Below, piece after piece: positions 21,829 through 33,722 of a DNA stretch of 64,000 nt. Origin of the DNA: Polytrichum commune (lineage: Eukaryota; Streptophyta; Polytrichopsida; Polytrichales; Polytrichaceae). Each line of letters begins with the position of its first letter. Position 1 is the stretch's first letter. The position numbers were made by a program, and so were the translations under genes. The notes under the pieces were generated by a model, which had not been told where the DNA came from, made no database searches, and saw only the letters and a program-made list of their open reading frames with translations. The stretch covers positions 50,064,440-50,128,439 of the forward strand of contig OX485807.1 of NCBI GenBank assembly GCA_950295325.1, read 5' to 3'.

Positions 21829-24800
21829 CTTCCACACCAACCAAAACCAGAGCTGCTAGTGCACTTGAGCTGCGGCTGGGATGATTGAATTTTCCCTCTT
21901 ATGATTCGACTTGCTCAATCATTCCACCTCTCTCTCGCATCCAATCAATCAAAGAGAAAATAAGTACCTAGAAAAATGAATGTCGCATTGCAAAACGAAT
22001 GGATTCTTCAATGGCAGCCTCGCCTTAGCTCAAAGTTGAGGAAGCTAGATCACCACACCGGCAGCCAAGACCTGCATGGAAAATGCATCCATATTCTCAT
22101 GAGCTCAGATAGAACCCCTCCATCAGCATCCAGGGTAATCTTATTGCCAATTTACTTTAAAAAACACTCATAGGTACCAAATTTACCATTACACACCTAT
22201 TAGCCTCCACCAACAGGTATTATCAAGAAAATGTAATGCCCCTTGGTAACTCATGTACCCCTACATACTTGTGTTCCAAATCCCAAAGGTGCCCATCAGT
22301 ACACAACATGGCACAAGACATGCAATTACATTCTGCCCACCCTCTTCCTAAACAGTCAGTATCTGCGATTCCAATCCTTAGATTTCTCTAGATTCCTGAT
22401 TCCTCTTTTGCACAAAATTCGCTGAAGAGAATCACAATCAGCCAGACATATCTCGATTATGTCTTAGTGGATAACATGCCAGACATAAATATGGATTATG
22501 CTTAATATTCCAAGGTGGAAACCCTTTCTGCTTCGAGCCTCAATATTTCGGGGGCCCCAGAGCTCATATTTGATTACCTAAACTGAGGACCATGGTTTCA
22601 CTGGTCGTCTTTCCAGATTCTTTGTGGCAACAAAAACCTCTCACTCAAATAATCAAGTGATCAACAGCTCACAGCTCAGCCTCTCTTGAGGCCCAGCCGA
22701 TTCTTACTGATCACCATAAATATCCGTGATAACCAAACTCTATCACCACATGCAAAACTATCCCACAAGATTTTCTGAATGCCATTGTAGGGTACCAGAT
22801 TAGCCCCTACTTCTTCATGCAACCACTCACTCCACTAACACATACAATGATCGGGGAGAACTGGCACTTAGTTACAGATGAACCGGTTGAGTTTGAGAAA
22901 TAACTGGTCGAAGTTCAAGACTGCAAGAAAACTACCGATCATTTTAGAGGAATTTATGGAATACACCGCAATTGTATAAAGGAAAACCGGAGGATGCCAA
23001 CATGTAACCGGTTGGACTTGCAAACACTCGGATCTCAACCGATTATGCCCAACAATCTCCCCGATCACTGAACACATACTAACAAATAACTCGACTGTTT
23101 CTCCCAAGCGGATTTTCTTGAACTTTTGATCAAGTTCAACTGGCGCTCCCTACACTGCAGTGTCTATTAATATCCGTCGTCAATGCTGCCATTGACGAGT
23201 TGTCGTGAATGACCAGCGCAATGTAGACTCTGTGCACAAGATATAAGCTCAATGTGTAGCAACATCAAGGGTTGAAACAGAGGTGCATTGAAACATTACG
23301 TACATGGAAAGTGAGAGTGTAGCTGCAGCTGCAGCCTTCCAACTCGTGCACTGTTGAACAACGAGAGTAGGTGGCAAGGACAATCAAGAAGAGCCCCTTT
23401 GATTTGGCTCTTTCTGTCACTTTCTCACGAGAGAGGATTGATTTCGATTTGGAAGCAGGACACTGAAAGCGCAACTAACAAGGAAGAAGATACCAATACA
23501 GAGAAGGAAGTATGTACGTCGATATTCATAGCTACAATTAGTGGACCAGGTAGCTTCACTTTCAGGATTGCCACGATCTAAAGGACTGTAATGAAAAACA
23601 AGCGGAGCTTTCAGGAATACCAGAATTGCTGCTGAAGCTTAAGTAACCAAGCCCTCTCATCAGAAGTATCATATTCCTCCTGTGTTGGCTTTCAAGTTCT
23701 CGGAGACTACTTTCTTTCCTGGTGATAAATCAGTTCTGGTGCTTTCTAAATACAGGGAGCAGCTATTAGAAAATCGCTCTTCACAATATTCCAAGAAGAA
23801 GGTTGTAGTAAAGCTCAGACTGTGAGGTTTCTGAGAGCTGGCGTATTATAATTTAAGGCCCAGATCAAATGCAATGCTGAAGTAAAAAAGAAGTCCAACA
23901 ATTATTGGAGGTGAGGATAGATCAAGAGGCTGGGGAAACTTACAGTACAATACTCTGCCCGCATCCTTCTCACTAATGACATCGATTTTGTCGACCCCAA
24001 GCTTGACACTGTCACCCGATGGTGAGCTTCAGAAAATTTTGATCATCACATCAATTCACCTTCGGATAAAAACCAGCGACCAAGTCCCAAAGGTTGAAGT
24101 CGTGATGATCTCCACCGCCAACTCCTCTCTCCATACAAAAAATGAAAAATGAAAATTTTAAACTCACAAGAAAGACTCAAAATACTAAATCTACGGAGCC
24201 GATGCAGTAAGATCGCATATCCAACACTGGCAAGAAGACAATACATCTACGGTACCTTACAGACAACCATCTCTACAGGCTCTCTCTCTCTAACCACACA
24301 GTGTGCATTCCTTTAAACCTCACACAAGCATATTGTCGGTGGGAACACGCGGGTCTGCCAAGCCATCGAATCCTAAAATCCAGAAATTGAGGTGGCTAGG
24401 GATGCGGAGACTTACGATGTTGCGAGGAAGGTTGGCGGTGTGTGTGGCGAGGCAACAGTAATTGGGGTGCAATCCGAGGGAGTGCAGCTGGAGCATCCAG
24501 AGAGAGGGAAGCGCGGGCAAAGGGCGAACGAGGGAGGCAGAGAGAGAGGGAGAGAAAGAGAGAGACAGAGAGCCAGCGCAGGGGGGTTGATGCCTGAGAG
24601 GCACAAGGCAAGGGGAGGGGAGGGGAAGCCATTTTTTCCGACCATTAAACTAATTGTGCATGAGTTTGAAGACAGCCAAGCTCTTACACACCTAATAATG
24701 AGAGGCCACTAAGCTCTTCTATATTTTAGGATAACTCACAATGTAGCATTTTCATACTTTTGGTCAAAAATAATAATATAAAGGGGGGTATTTTAGAACT

Positions 24801-24969
24801 ACTTCATTTTCTAATGGGACCTATTATTCCATACCCTATAGTACTTTAAAGATGTCTAGTGTCATTTTTGATACCCTATATTACTCTAAGTTCATTTATA
24901 ATTTTTAGCTCCCATGTTTTTAAAATACCCTATCATTTGTTCGCACGTAGGTAGCTACTCCAACCATTG
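21829..24969 (-). promoter_or_regulatory. 3.1-kb 5' leader region of the transposase gene
   Basis: No coding exon is evident. On the minus strand, a TC-rich tract (24535-24575; TCTCTCTCTTTCTCTCC type) lies about 400 bp inside the terminus, as in plant core promoters with Y-patches. About 150 bp downstream, CAACATC/GTAAGT (24413-24423) is a strong splice donor. A candidate acceptor (TGCACTAG) lies about 35 bp before the ATG, near 21860. This suggests a short 5' UTR exon and an intron of about 2.5 kb. The many small frames here are unlikely to be coding. Copy 1 carries the same sequence at 123-3251. Confidence 0.4.
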
Positions 24970-24984
24970 ACTGCCCCCCCCGAG
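24970..24984. repeat. Right terminal inverted repeat, P-like transposon
   Basis: ACTGCCCCCCCCGAG, the exact reverse complement of 16562-16576. Confidence 0.93.
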
Positions 24985-24992
24985 CCTTAAAC
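24985..24992. repeat. Right target-site duplication (CCTTAAAC)
   Basis: Matches 16554-16561. Sequence after it continues the LINE interrupted at 16561. Confidence 0.93.
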
Positions 24993-27900
24993 CCGAAATA
25001 ACAAAAATACAAAGCAATCCCAACACACACCCACCACCTACCACCCACCTACAATGATGCACAAGAAATCCAATCATGGTTATATAACATCACAAATATC
25101 GCCAAAATTGCTAACATGGAAGCCCAAAAAAATACAAACCTACATACCTCCCAAAATTGAAAGATAGCAATTAAGAAATAAATAACCCTCCTAGACCTAA
25201 TTTTTTTTATTTAAAATAATAATAATAAATTAATAATAAACTAGACAAATACACAAAAGAATTTTCTTCCCAATGGACTGCCTTATAGACAAAGATGGCA
25301 ACATAACAATGCACCCAGATACCATTGCACACATCATACACTCTACACAAGAGAAATCATTCCACAAACAAGCCACCCTCTGCTCAGTTCTCATTGACCA
25401 TCCACATGATTATATGTGTGCCATCTGCCAATACCCTTGGCTAACTAAAGGAGGCTTCATACTCAAAAAAAGGAACCCCTCCCAACTCCCACCACTAGGA
25501 TCATCCTTCACAATAATAATTTACAACCTCTACTTTAAAAACCTATCCAATGAGAAAGGCCCTGGATTGGATGGCATCCCCAACAAAATCCTAAAAACTT
25601 TACCAAACACCTTCCATGACATGTTGTACTTATTTTTCCTACAATGCTACCATCAAAAAGCAACACCGGAACATAAAATCATTACAATATTACTTCACAA
25701 GCAAAAAAAAAACATGCAGTAAACACCAACCACAAACCTATTGCCTTATTATGTACAATCTACAAACTATTCACAAGAAAATTAAGCTCCCTCCTTACCA
25801 CCTTCCACAAACAACATAGTATCCTCCATTATAGCCAAGAAGGCTTCCGTCCAATGAGAAAGACGGCTAAACAAATTCAAGCAAACACTTGCACCTCACA
25901 TACATAGACATTCACCTCATATACATAGACTTTTATAAATGTGTTTGGCTTCATTGACCACCCACGCCTTCTAACCTTAATGGAATACCTCGGATACCCC
26001 CCAAATGCCATTGAACCAATTGGAAACATATTCACATGATCATCCACCTCCTTCCAAGAGGCCTATTTCACCACTACACCACCCATCCAAATAAGACGTG
26101 AAGCCATCCAAGGAAACACTTTAAGCTCATACCTTTTTATTATTTTCTTAGAACCACATCACGGATGGTTAGGAACAGACTAGATGGGATATCAATTCAA
26201 CACCTCACCCAACACCATCGCGACAATAGCATGTGCAAATGACCTCATCATCCTCATTGACATCGTAGAACACATACAACCACAACTCAACAAGCTAAGA
26301 CAATACTCAAATTGGGCACACATAGACGTCAACATAACAAAAAGAGCAGTCATAGGTTGCCCTAACAAATCAAAATTACAACCCTTAGCATTTACCACAT
26401 ACATGAAAGCACAAAACATCAACTTCAAAAATTAACAACTTCCCATTTTCACACAAAATGAATTGTACACATACTTTGGCATAAAAATGAAACCATCTCT
26501 CAAATGGAACATACAAAAAGAATTAACCATTGCCAAAATCAAGAAACAAAGTGCCGCCCTCCTCTTCCATCCCTAATATCCGTGAACATAACAAACTACT
26601 CATAAGACTCACAAAATCCATATGTAACATCCCCGGAGATTCCTCTAACATCCTCAGACAACTACTTTGGGTAGCATTTGGAATAGAAACATTGTCCCTC
26701 CTCCCACAATATGCCATCACAATTAATGATCAACTCACCCAAACACTCAATGACCTAGACCCATTAGCAGACATTTACCAAGGTATAGTAAAATTCATAG
26801 GAAACAAATATGATGACGCATAATATCTCATGCTTTTGAAATACCAAGCCTGCAACAAATCCCCACCACCAAAACCTCATACTTACTTAAGAAAACATTC
26901 CTAGATCCACCTAAACTCCATAGGCACCACCTTCCCCCTTAACACATTCCCCTTATATAACGATTTGCACAAAATTCTACACCACCCTTATGCCGCCCTT
27001 ACACCACCCGAAAAAGAAACTACAAAGAAATTTCTCACAAAACTTGCCACATTCAACATCACAACCCTTAATCAACTCCAAGATCCCTCCATCACCCGCA
27101 TACTTACACTCAAAGAATTCCAAATAAAATACCACACTAAATCTAGGACGATAAAAAAATGTTCTCCTTCAAGCCTCCACTATGTTCCCACCTTACACCT
27201 ACCACATACCACATACCACCCTCTACACAATATAGATCCCCACCACCACCCTCAACTCTACCACAACACACAAACCTCCCAACACACCCAAAACCACTCT
27301 CATGCAACCACTAGGCTCACCCATAACACATATCACCAACTTCAAATACACACACACAAAAGAGGGCGGGGGGGTTGAGAAATGCATACTCAAATTTTAT
27401 TGCCATTGGCAATCTCCACACACCAACTACACAAAACGGATCTCACAATCCCACCTCCTAAACCTAGACACCATACTATATGAACACAACCTATCACTCA
27501 TCACAAAACTAACACAATACACAAAGCATTAAGATAAAAATTAAAAAAATCCATTTAACTAACCCACAATCAAGGGCTAGATGACAAGTCTACCCAAGTC
27601 TCAATATCCCACATCTCACCCTATAAACAAAAGAATGCAACCCGGACAAAGACATCAGCACCACCTCTCCAACAATACAAATTACCCCCCCCCCTCCCCA
27701 TTCACCCAAATACATGACAATGATGGATGATTCATAATTGATATACCACTTGAAAGACTCGCATGGCTATGGGATAGATACTCCAGAAAATACTCCAGAT
27801 ACATATCTACATCCAATCACAACCTCTATCCTCCCATGCACGAATGCGCCACATAAACACTCCTCCTTATCAACCGCTACCTAAACCCCGTACCACACCG

Positions 27901-28030
27901 AACCCCACAAATAATCCCCCTACTCCACAACCATCACACACTAAAACCACAAATACTCATTAACCTCATACACACCTTCCAACTTGCGCACTCATATTTA
28001 TGTAGTTCACTTACATGCCCCATGAAATTT
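24993..28030 (+). pseudogene. LINE (non-LTR retrotransposon) remnant, reverse-transcriptase part, D1 copy
   Basis: The frame at 25273-25722 contains KGPGLDGIPNKILK and a downstream ITILLHK segment, matching reverse-transcriptase motifs (K-x-PG-x-DG-x-PN, then the LL-x-KK region). YRPIALLC- and SQEGFRP-like motifs follow near 25735-25860. 26184-26435 carries IACANDLIIL, a decayed form of the YADD catalytic box (Asn in place of the first Asp). Several stops and frameshifts separate these pieces, so it is dead. The coding strand is very C-rich and A-rich. 27541-28030 has the same composition and is probably the 3' part. The colinear, shorter relative is at 38320-39235. Confidence 0.65.
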
Positions 28031-28600
28031 ACACACTATCACTCCCCACTCAATAGAGACACAATATTTGGATCATTGGGCTTGGCATTTTCAAACAAAT
28101 GGGTAGGTAATGGATACACTCACATAACGGATCTTGACCCACACCCGACCCGACACCCGGCCCGACACCCAACCTGGTCTACAATAATGCACCATGCCGC
28201 CCAATATGTCCACCCTCATTTGGTTAGTTCGGTGACTGGTATGCACCATCCGTGGACATGTAACTTGTCATACCCTCCATATACTCCGATGTGGGTCATG
28301 TCAACACATGATAGGTGAATGGCATGTGTGCACCCACAACGATGGCAATCTTGGTATGTCCATCGATGCGGGTAGGTGGTGTGCACCACAAAGTACTCCA
28401 ATTCCGGCGCACGCTACCAAGAGGGCACCGAACGAATGTCACCCAGAACCCAATCCACCCTACCCATTCTAGTAGAATGGGCAAAGGGTATGCTTCACCC
28501 CCAAGATGGGGATCGTCACCCATAGAAGCCCCAAGGGGTTGAAAACAACATTATTGGATGCATCACCCGGCATTGAACTAGGCCATCAAGACTACACCGA
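28031..28600. other. Unassigned stretch between LINE and hAT remnants
   Basis: There is a short CCCGACCCGACAC-type simple repeat near 28141-28170. No gene or repeat boundary could be recognised. Confidence 0.4.
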
Positions 28601-28639
28601 CGGACTACTACCACCACATACTGGTGACCGTTTCCACTG

Positions 28640-28970
28640 AAATTCCTGCAACCCTGCAAGGTTGATTTGAACATGATTCCTTCTAGTGCTCCTCATTCTT
28701 GCAGAGTTAGCTCATGTGCAATGTGTTTCTATAACGATGTGTGAGCGTGCTTTTAGTGTGCAGAATTTGATCAAGACTAAAGTTAGAAATAAGTTGGGCA
28801 GTAAGAATCTCGAGGCAATGCTGCAAGTTGCCTTGGAAAGGCCAAATGAGGGGGTAGATGACATTATTGGTGACTTTGTCCCACTTTGGAAGAATGATAG
28901 TAAATACCGTTTTTGTATGCTAATCCCACGTCTTATATTAATTCTCCTAATACACAGAGTGTGAGTGATG
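28640..28970 (+). pseudogene. hAT transposase C-terminal (dimerisation domain) remnant
   Basis: The frame at 28686-28964 reads CVSITMCERAFSVQNLIKTK, then RNKLGSKNLEAMLQVAL. This matches the hAT C-terminal dimerisation signature (S-x-x-x-ERxFS, then IKTKxRNxL and LExML), as seen in ZNF862-like plant hAT relatives. The usual ATG and the upstream catalytic region are missing, so only about 90 residues remain. It is a relic with no visible termini. Confidence 0.65.
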
Positions 28971-29496
28971 TGTCTTGTTCTTTTGGGGTAGTTGATACTA
29001 ACGGCAATGGTACGCAAATTCATGACTTTCAATACTAACTAGCCTTCAGAAAAATACTTGGACCCTTTGTGGATCTTGTATTTTCTAAAGGCTACATCCT
29101 TGGCCCTAAGATGGTAGGGGCTTTGCCAAGTTCAACTCCTCCTAAGGATATTATTTAAACAAACAAATAGAGAGTGAATGCCAACATTCTTTAACCCTAA
29201 ACACTTGAATAAAAAGGGGGGGGGGCATGAACGACAATGAAACTCAAAGGAAAAATAATGAGGAGGGAATGAACATCCAACACCGAAATACAAAACCAAC
29301 CCCATTTTAGACATCTAGGAAACTAGATAAATGAAAAAAGAAATGTCAGCTAATTGCCTAAATACATTAGGAAATGGGGGATATAAACCAATAAAATTTG
29401 CACTCTCTAGGCCCACTTCTGAGTAAATTTGAAAATAGCCACCTCCTAGAAGCTAGGAAAGTAGTTGTTTTCTCTACAAAATTTCCCCGGACTCTG
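28971..29496. other. Junction region between D1 and D2
   Basis: A G8-9 run lies at about 29217-29226. No gene. D2 similarity begins at about 29497. Confidence 0.4.
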
Positions 29497-31189
29497 CCTC
29501 TGACTCCATTCGTCTCTTGTCCAGTGGGCTCCATGCAGGCAAATTGTTTTCAATAGGTACCCTCGTTATATAAGTTATGCATGTGTTATTTGGTTAGATT
29601 TTCTAATTAGAAACATGTCTTTGATTGGTGTGTGGTTTGGTGAGGATCAAGGAATAAACAACATAAGGACACGTGTTTAGGACAAATTGGACTACGTCTT
29701 TAAATGTATCAATTACTCCACAGTGAACACAATTGGGAGGACCTATGTATTTAATTAAGGAATCAACAAACATGCACTTTTGATAACCGTAACTAATCAA
29801 GGGCAAGTCCGATTTTCAATCTTGTATTTGGTGGTGCTTCATCGTAGATTTGTAATGCAACAACTTTTTTGTTGTGAAAATCTAAGGTTGGGGCATCTAT
29901 AACCAATTAAATAAGCGAGTTTGCATTTGTTTAGGAGGAGTATAACGGGGAATTATTTTTCTTGCAAAGAGAAACAAATTTTAAGGAGAATGCACTAAAT
30001 TAAATTCCTTTCAAGAATATGGAAATTGCTATAAATTTTGAAGGGGTAAAATTAGGGTAACACATAATCAATCTATAGGTTGGCCCATAACTGCTCATCT
30101 AAATGCTAATGATTGGCTATGACAATTATCAGAACTATTATTAGGTTAATCAATCACAAGCCACTAGCACATAAACCTTAACTTCGTTTGCCTAAAAAAT
30201 ATAAATCTCATCCATGTCAACATTACATGGCCCTAGTGAGTGGTTTAATGGACCCAGTCAATTATGGATGCCTCAACCTTAATTAGTAGAAGTCAGAGAA
30301 CATGAAAATTGCACTGAGTTACACCCACATACCTTAGGTCACCCCAATTACGTTCCCTATTGCACCTAGAATGATATTTTAACATGCACCTCAATCTCTT
30401 TTGACCAAAAGTCTTTTTGGTGTCCATTCTTAGAATCCACACCTAACTACACACCACATAAATATAAGTATCCGATTAAGATAGTAACCGAATTAGGCAC
30501 ATTTACCTTATTTCCAACATCCTTGATTCACTCTTGAAACAGGTTTTTGCACTTTTGCCACCGTGGTGTTATAATACACAGATTAGTGCGATTTTCATGG
30601 CGTCATTTAAAGTGTCCTGGGTTATCATTCGACTTCAAGATTTAACGTGTTATATATCTTTCATTCTCGCAGAAGAAGTAAAGAAGATGAATCTTCATCT
30701 CATATTCATGGCTTAGTTTGCGTTGGGATTGTGCAGGAGGAGAGGCATGCCATGCGAGGCCAGGCAGGCAAACCTATCTCTGCGTTAGCAGTGTTGCAGT
30801 TTGTCAAACTGAATTCCTCATTATAAGCTCCAATTGCAAATACAAGGGAATCGCGCTTACAAAGTCGACTAAATCTCATACCAATAAAGACAGCATCCCA
30901 GCCCCTCCAATCCCCAGCATTACACACTCGAAGCACAGAGCTACTCAAAGGGTCAACTTGTCAGCTAAGAAAGTACAAGCTTACTTCTGAGAAACAAAGT
31001 GTGATAGCCTCACTCACATCCATGGTCGTCTGACTCATCATCCAGGTTCTCAACTCGTAAAACAACTTGCTAACTTTATTCTCAAATATTTCCTGGACGT
31101 CCTTATTAGCAACAATTGTGTAACTTGATAAAGCAATTCCAGCGCACACTAGGTCATAGTTTGAGTCGCATTCAGATCTACGCTGAGCT

Positions 31190-31278
31190 TCAGACTGACA
31201 GAGGATTTCTCTGCCAGCGACGAGAATAATATCCGACGTCGCAAAGAGACCTCCAAGCACAGCACCGCAGCTCACCAC
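31190..31278 (-). pseudogene. Exon 2 remnant of the minus-strand three-helix membrane-protein gene (D2)
   Basis: GTGGTGAGCTGCGGTGCTG after a TTTCAG acceptor encodes VVSCGAVLGGLFATSDIILV, the match of exon 2 at 8131-8220. Exon 1 is missing because the equivalent of 8350-9640 is absent from D2. A one-base difference near the end removes the stop used in D1, so the frame runs on to about 30961. It is a truncated gene. Confidence 0.6.
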
Positions 31279-31588
31279 CTGAAATGGATGGATTGGCACC
31301 AATTCAAGAGTGCATTAGAGTGACATCCTCCTCGCACAAATTCCCACCAGAAGCCACCGGGAGACAGTGTCTCTAGCTACGTGAGGTCCATAATACATCG
31401 AGGTGTTTCTCTTCTAGATCTATTCGGCTACACAAACTCGTTCTGCTAACTTCCATATGCATGACTACAAGTCCACGACAATCCACGAAGTCACTGCGCA
31501 CTTGCGGTGGGACCGGGCAGACCGGTTCCCACCTTAATCCTATATATTACTAATGACCGAGTTGGCAGGCTTCTCATCACATTTCGAC

Positions 31589-32248
31589 CAGAGTTCGGGA
31601 AGTTTTTGAAGCCTCAGTGGCTAATTGCCGGTAGTTGCTACGAAGGGTCGGATTTTTTCCAATTTACATCGGCAAGAGCCGGTCTTTTGTAAAATCAATC
31701 GGCCAATTGCCTATATTTTCATGTTTTCATTGGCCAATATCCGATTAAATGGAATTCATATCGGCACCAATTGTTTAAAAAATGTATGAAAAGTTATTAG
31801 AAATAATTTCTTAGTATAGAATCTTGAATAAGTGAAAAGAAAGGCATGTTCAAAACTTTAAATTTGAAGAGTTAATATCCTTGGCAGGAATTGAACCTAG
31901 CAATGCCTTCACCGCTTGAAGGCCAAGGGTCCCCCAATTCTTCATAGAAGCAATTGGATTTGGTCATGGAAAGGTTGCATAATTCAAAAAGTTTAAGGTT
32001 TAGGGTACTTCCTCAAGTGCATCATCAGATGCCCCAGACAAATAGCGCTCAAGATGCTTCCGGTTGAAATCCAGTAACTCACAAGAAGATTCGGCTACAT
32101 TTCCGGGACATTTTCTGGTCCATCGGCTAATTGCCGGAGGATTGAAATTACAGTCGGATTGCCATCCGATGGTTGGAAATTTGGACCGGCCATGAGTGGA
32201 AATCCATCGGTTGATAATGAACTAGCCGTCGGTTTTCCCCGAACATAG
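31589..32248. mobile_element. 660-bp nonautonomous hAT-like element in D2
   Basis: It is flanked by ATTTCGAC (31581-31588) and ATTTTGAC (32249-32256), an 8-bp duplication with one difference. D1 has the single uninterrupted site at 9820-9827. The left end is CAGAGTTCGGGAA. The right end, reverse complemented, is CTATGTTCGGGGAA, a short imperfect inverted repeat. The interior carries several ATCGGC and TTGCCGG-type words in both orientations (for example 31630-31760 and 32120-32235), suggesting extended subterminal inverted repeats. It has no coding capacity. Confidence 0.75.
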
Positions 32249-32624
32249 ATTTTGACAAGTAGATGATCTTTGCCCAAGTGCCTATATCCATAAAATAATC
32301 TTCAATCACGTTGGGAATGGCATGTGGAATTTGCATTCTGCTACAGCCATCCCTTTCTGCTCTCTTTATGCAGCCATGTTTTGTAGCAGAATCGTTCATG
32401 CGAGATGTACTCAGAGGTTCAATAGTGGGTGCAGAGCCAAGAGCCAAGAGTGTTTGATCCCCTGGGTCAGTCACCTCAGAAATTATATAACTATTAATTC
32501 AAGTCCAGCTATGGTACCTGATATGAAGATTATAACATGTGGAAACTGCAATAATCCAACAAACTTGAAGATTGCCATGGAAACCACCATTCAGCCTGTA
32601 AAATGTCACCTCTGACTATTTAAT

Positions 32625-33722
32625 GTAGGACAATACTACATCGATATGTGCAATTAGGTTGCTCCACGATAATTTACCAACATTCCGCATTAATTTGACC
32701 ATTTATTACCACATTTATTACCATTGTACATAAATCAATTTCTTGAATGTGGTTGTTGTACGGATAAGTAAACAGCGTTATAAGTTTTTGTGGTCTAATA
32801 TTGACCCAAGGTAATTTGCAGGAGTAGAGAGGTTTAATGCAACCCAAAATAGCGACATGCATTAGCAGAAACGTAGCAAAGTATGCGTACTGCTACAAAG
32901 TAACACTTAATTATGGTCAGGAAACTCTATCGTAGTGGAAAGAACGCAGGTCAGCCATGTCCCCAGCCATGGCGCCTAGAATGGGCCCACTTCCACATTT
33001 CAAGACTTTGCATAGGGGAATACGATGTTTTATTAAGATAGATACCAGGATTTGGAAGCAGAAATGTGGCAGTGCGTGATTCTCCTAGAAGTAGCAGAAA
33101 AATTAGTGGGGGGTGTAGCAGATCCTGAGCCCTTTCCCGGAAGGATCAAAGAAAAGGCCGCAGCGATCAAATTACAAAGAGGCAGTTTGATTCGCTCTAA
33201 GAAAGTTAGCCGTGCCTAGAATTGAACATTTCATTGAGAGATGTGTCAAGTGGAATGTGATGTTGACGTATATTAAAATACCTACAGTAGCAGAAAAGTA
33301 GCAAGGTCGCTCCACTCCAGAACCCACTATGCGTTTAAGCCTGGTGCAGCAAATAACTTACATCACACTGATGTGCAGGGCAATGGATGGTTCCAGCAGA
33401 ATTTCTAGTGGAAAGCTTAGCAGAACCCAGCATGCACCTATGCCTCCGGAGTCCAAGCTTCAAACTCCAAAGGTACAAAAAGGGTGCAAATGGAGGAGGA
33501 ACCACCACAGTTTAGTCACTCAGGTGGTTTATTGATCGTGAGTTGCAAGCCAAAAACCTTTCCATTTCCACATTAGAAGCCGATTGCTGCAGCCTTGTGC
33601 ACGGTGTTTCCTTGTCCCATTGATTGATTGTGGGTGTGTTGATTTGATAGTACGCGGGAATTACAAAAGGCGGTCGGCAGAGCTGCTAGAGCTAGCGTCA
33701 GAAGAAAATAGACTTGTTGCTA
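32625..33722. promoter_or_regulatory. Upstream region of the D2 membrane-protein gene
   Basis: It retains the TAGCAGAA-type motif series of 11240-12092 in the same order, with small indels. No other gene is seen. Confidence 0.35.

Larger units (their letters stand above)
16562..24984 (-). mobile_element. Complete P-element-like DNA transposon, 8,423 bp
   Basis: It is bounded by perfect 15-bp inverted repeats (16562-16576 and 24970-24984, CTCGGGGGGGGCAGT) and perfect 8-bp direct repeats CCTTAAAC. The paralogous LINE at 38380-38387 has a single copy of the site (CATTGGAC) with both flanks continuous (CCTATTGYCAC to CCCRAAATAAC), which directly shows an insertion. One minus-strand transposase ORF occupies 17299-21828, followed by 0.72 kb to the left end and preceded by 3.1 kb to the right end. 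An 8-bp duplication plus P/THAP9-like catalytic motifs place it nearest the P superfamily (inference). The intact ORF, perfect duplication and near-identical second copy suggest a young, possibly autonomous element. Confidence 0.92.

Noticed and set aside
22868-23107. 79-aa minus frame (also 1150-1389) as a small transposon gene
   Set aside because: No conserved motif or start context. It lies inside the likely 5' intron of the transposase.
24320-24712. Overlapping frames of 77-106 aa on both strands (also 2602-2994)
   Set aside because: They come from a GA/TC-rich tract that keeps all frames open. They are Arg/Glu or Ser/Leu/Pro-biased with no domain.
1-24984. The 3.25-kb direct repeats 18.5 kb apart as LTRs of a giant retrotransposon
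   Set aside because: The repeats end at a terminal inverted repeat with an 8-bp duplication and start inside a transposase ORF. No gag-pol or LTR ends (TG...CA) lie between. They are two insertions of one DNA transposon.
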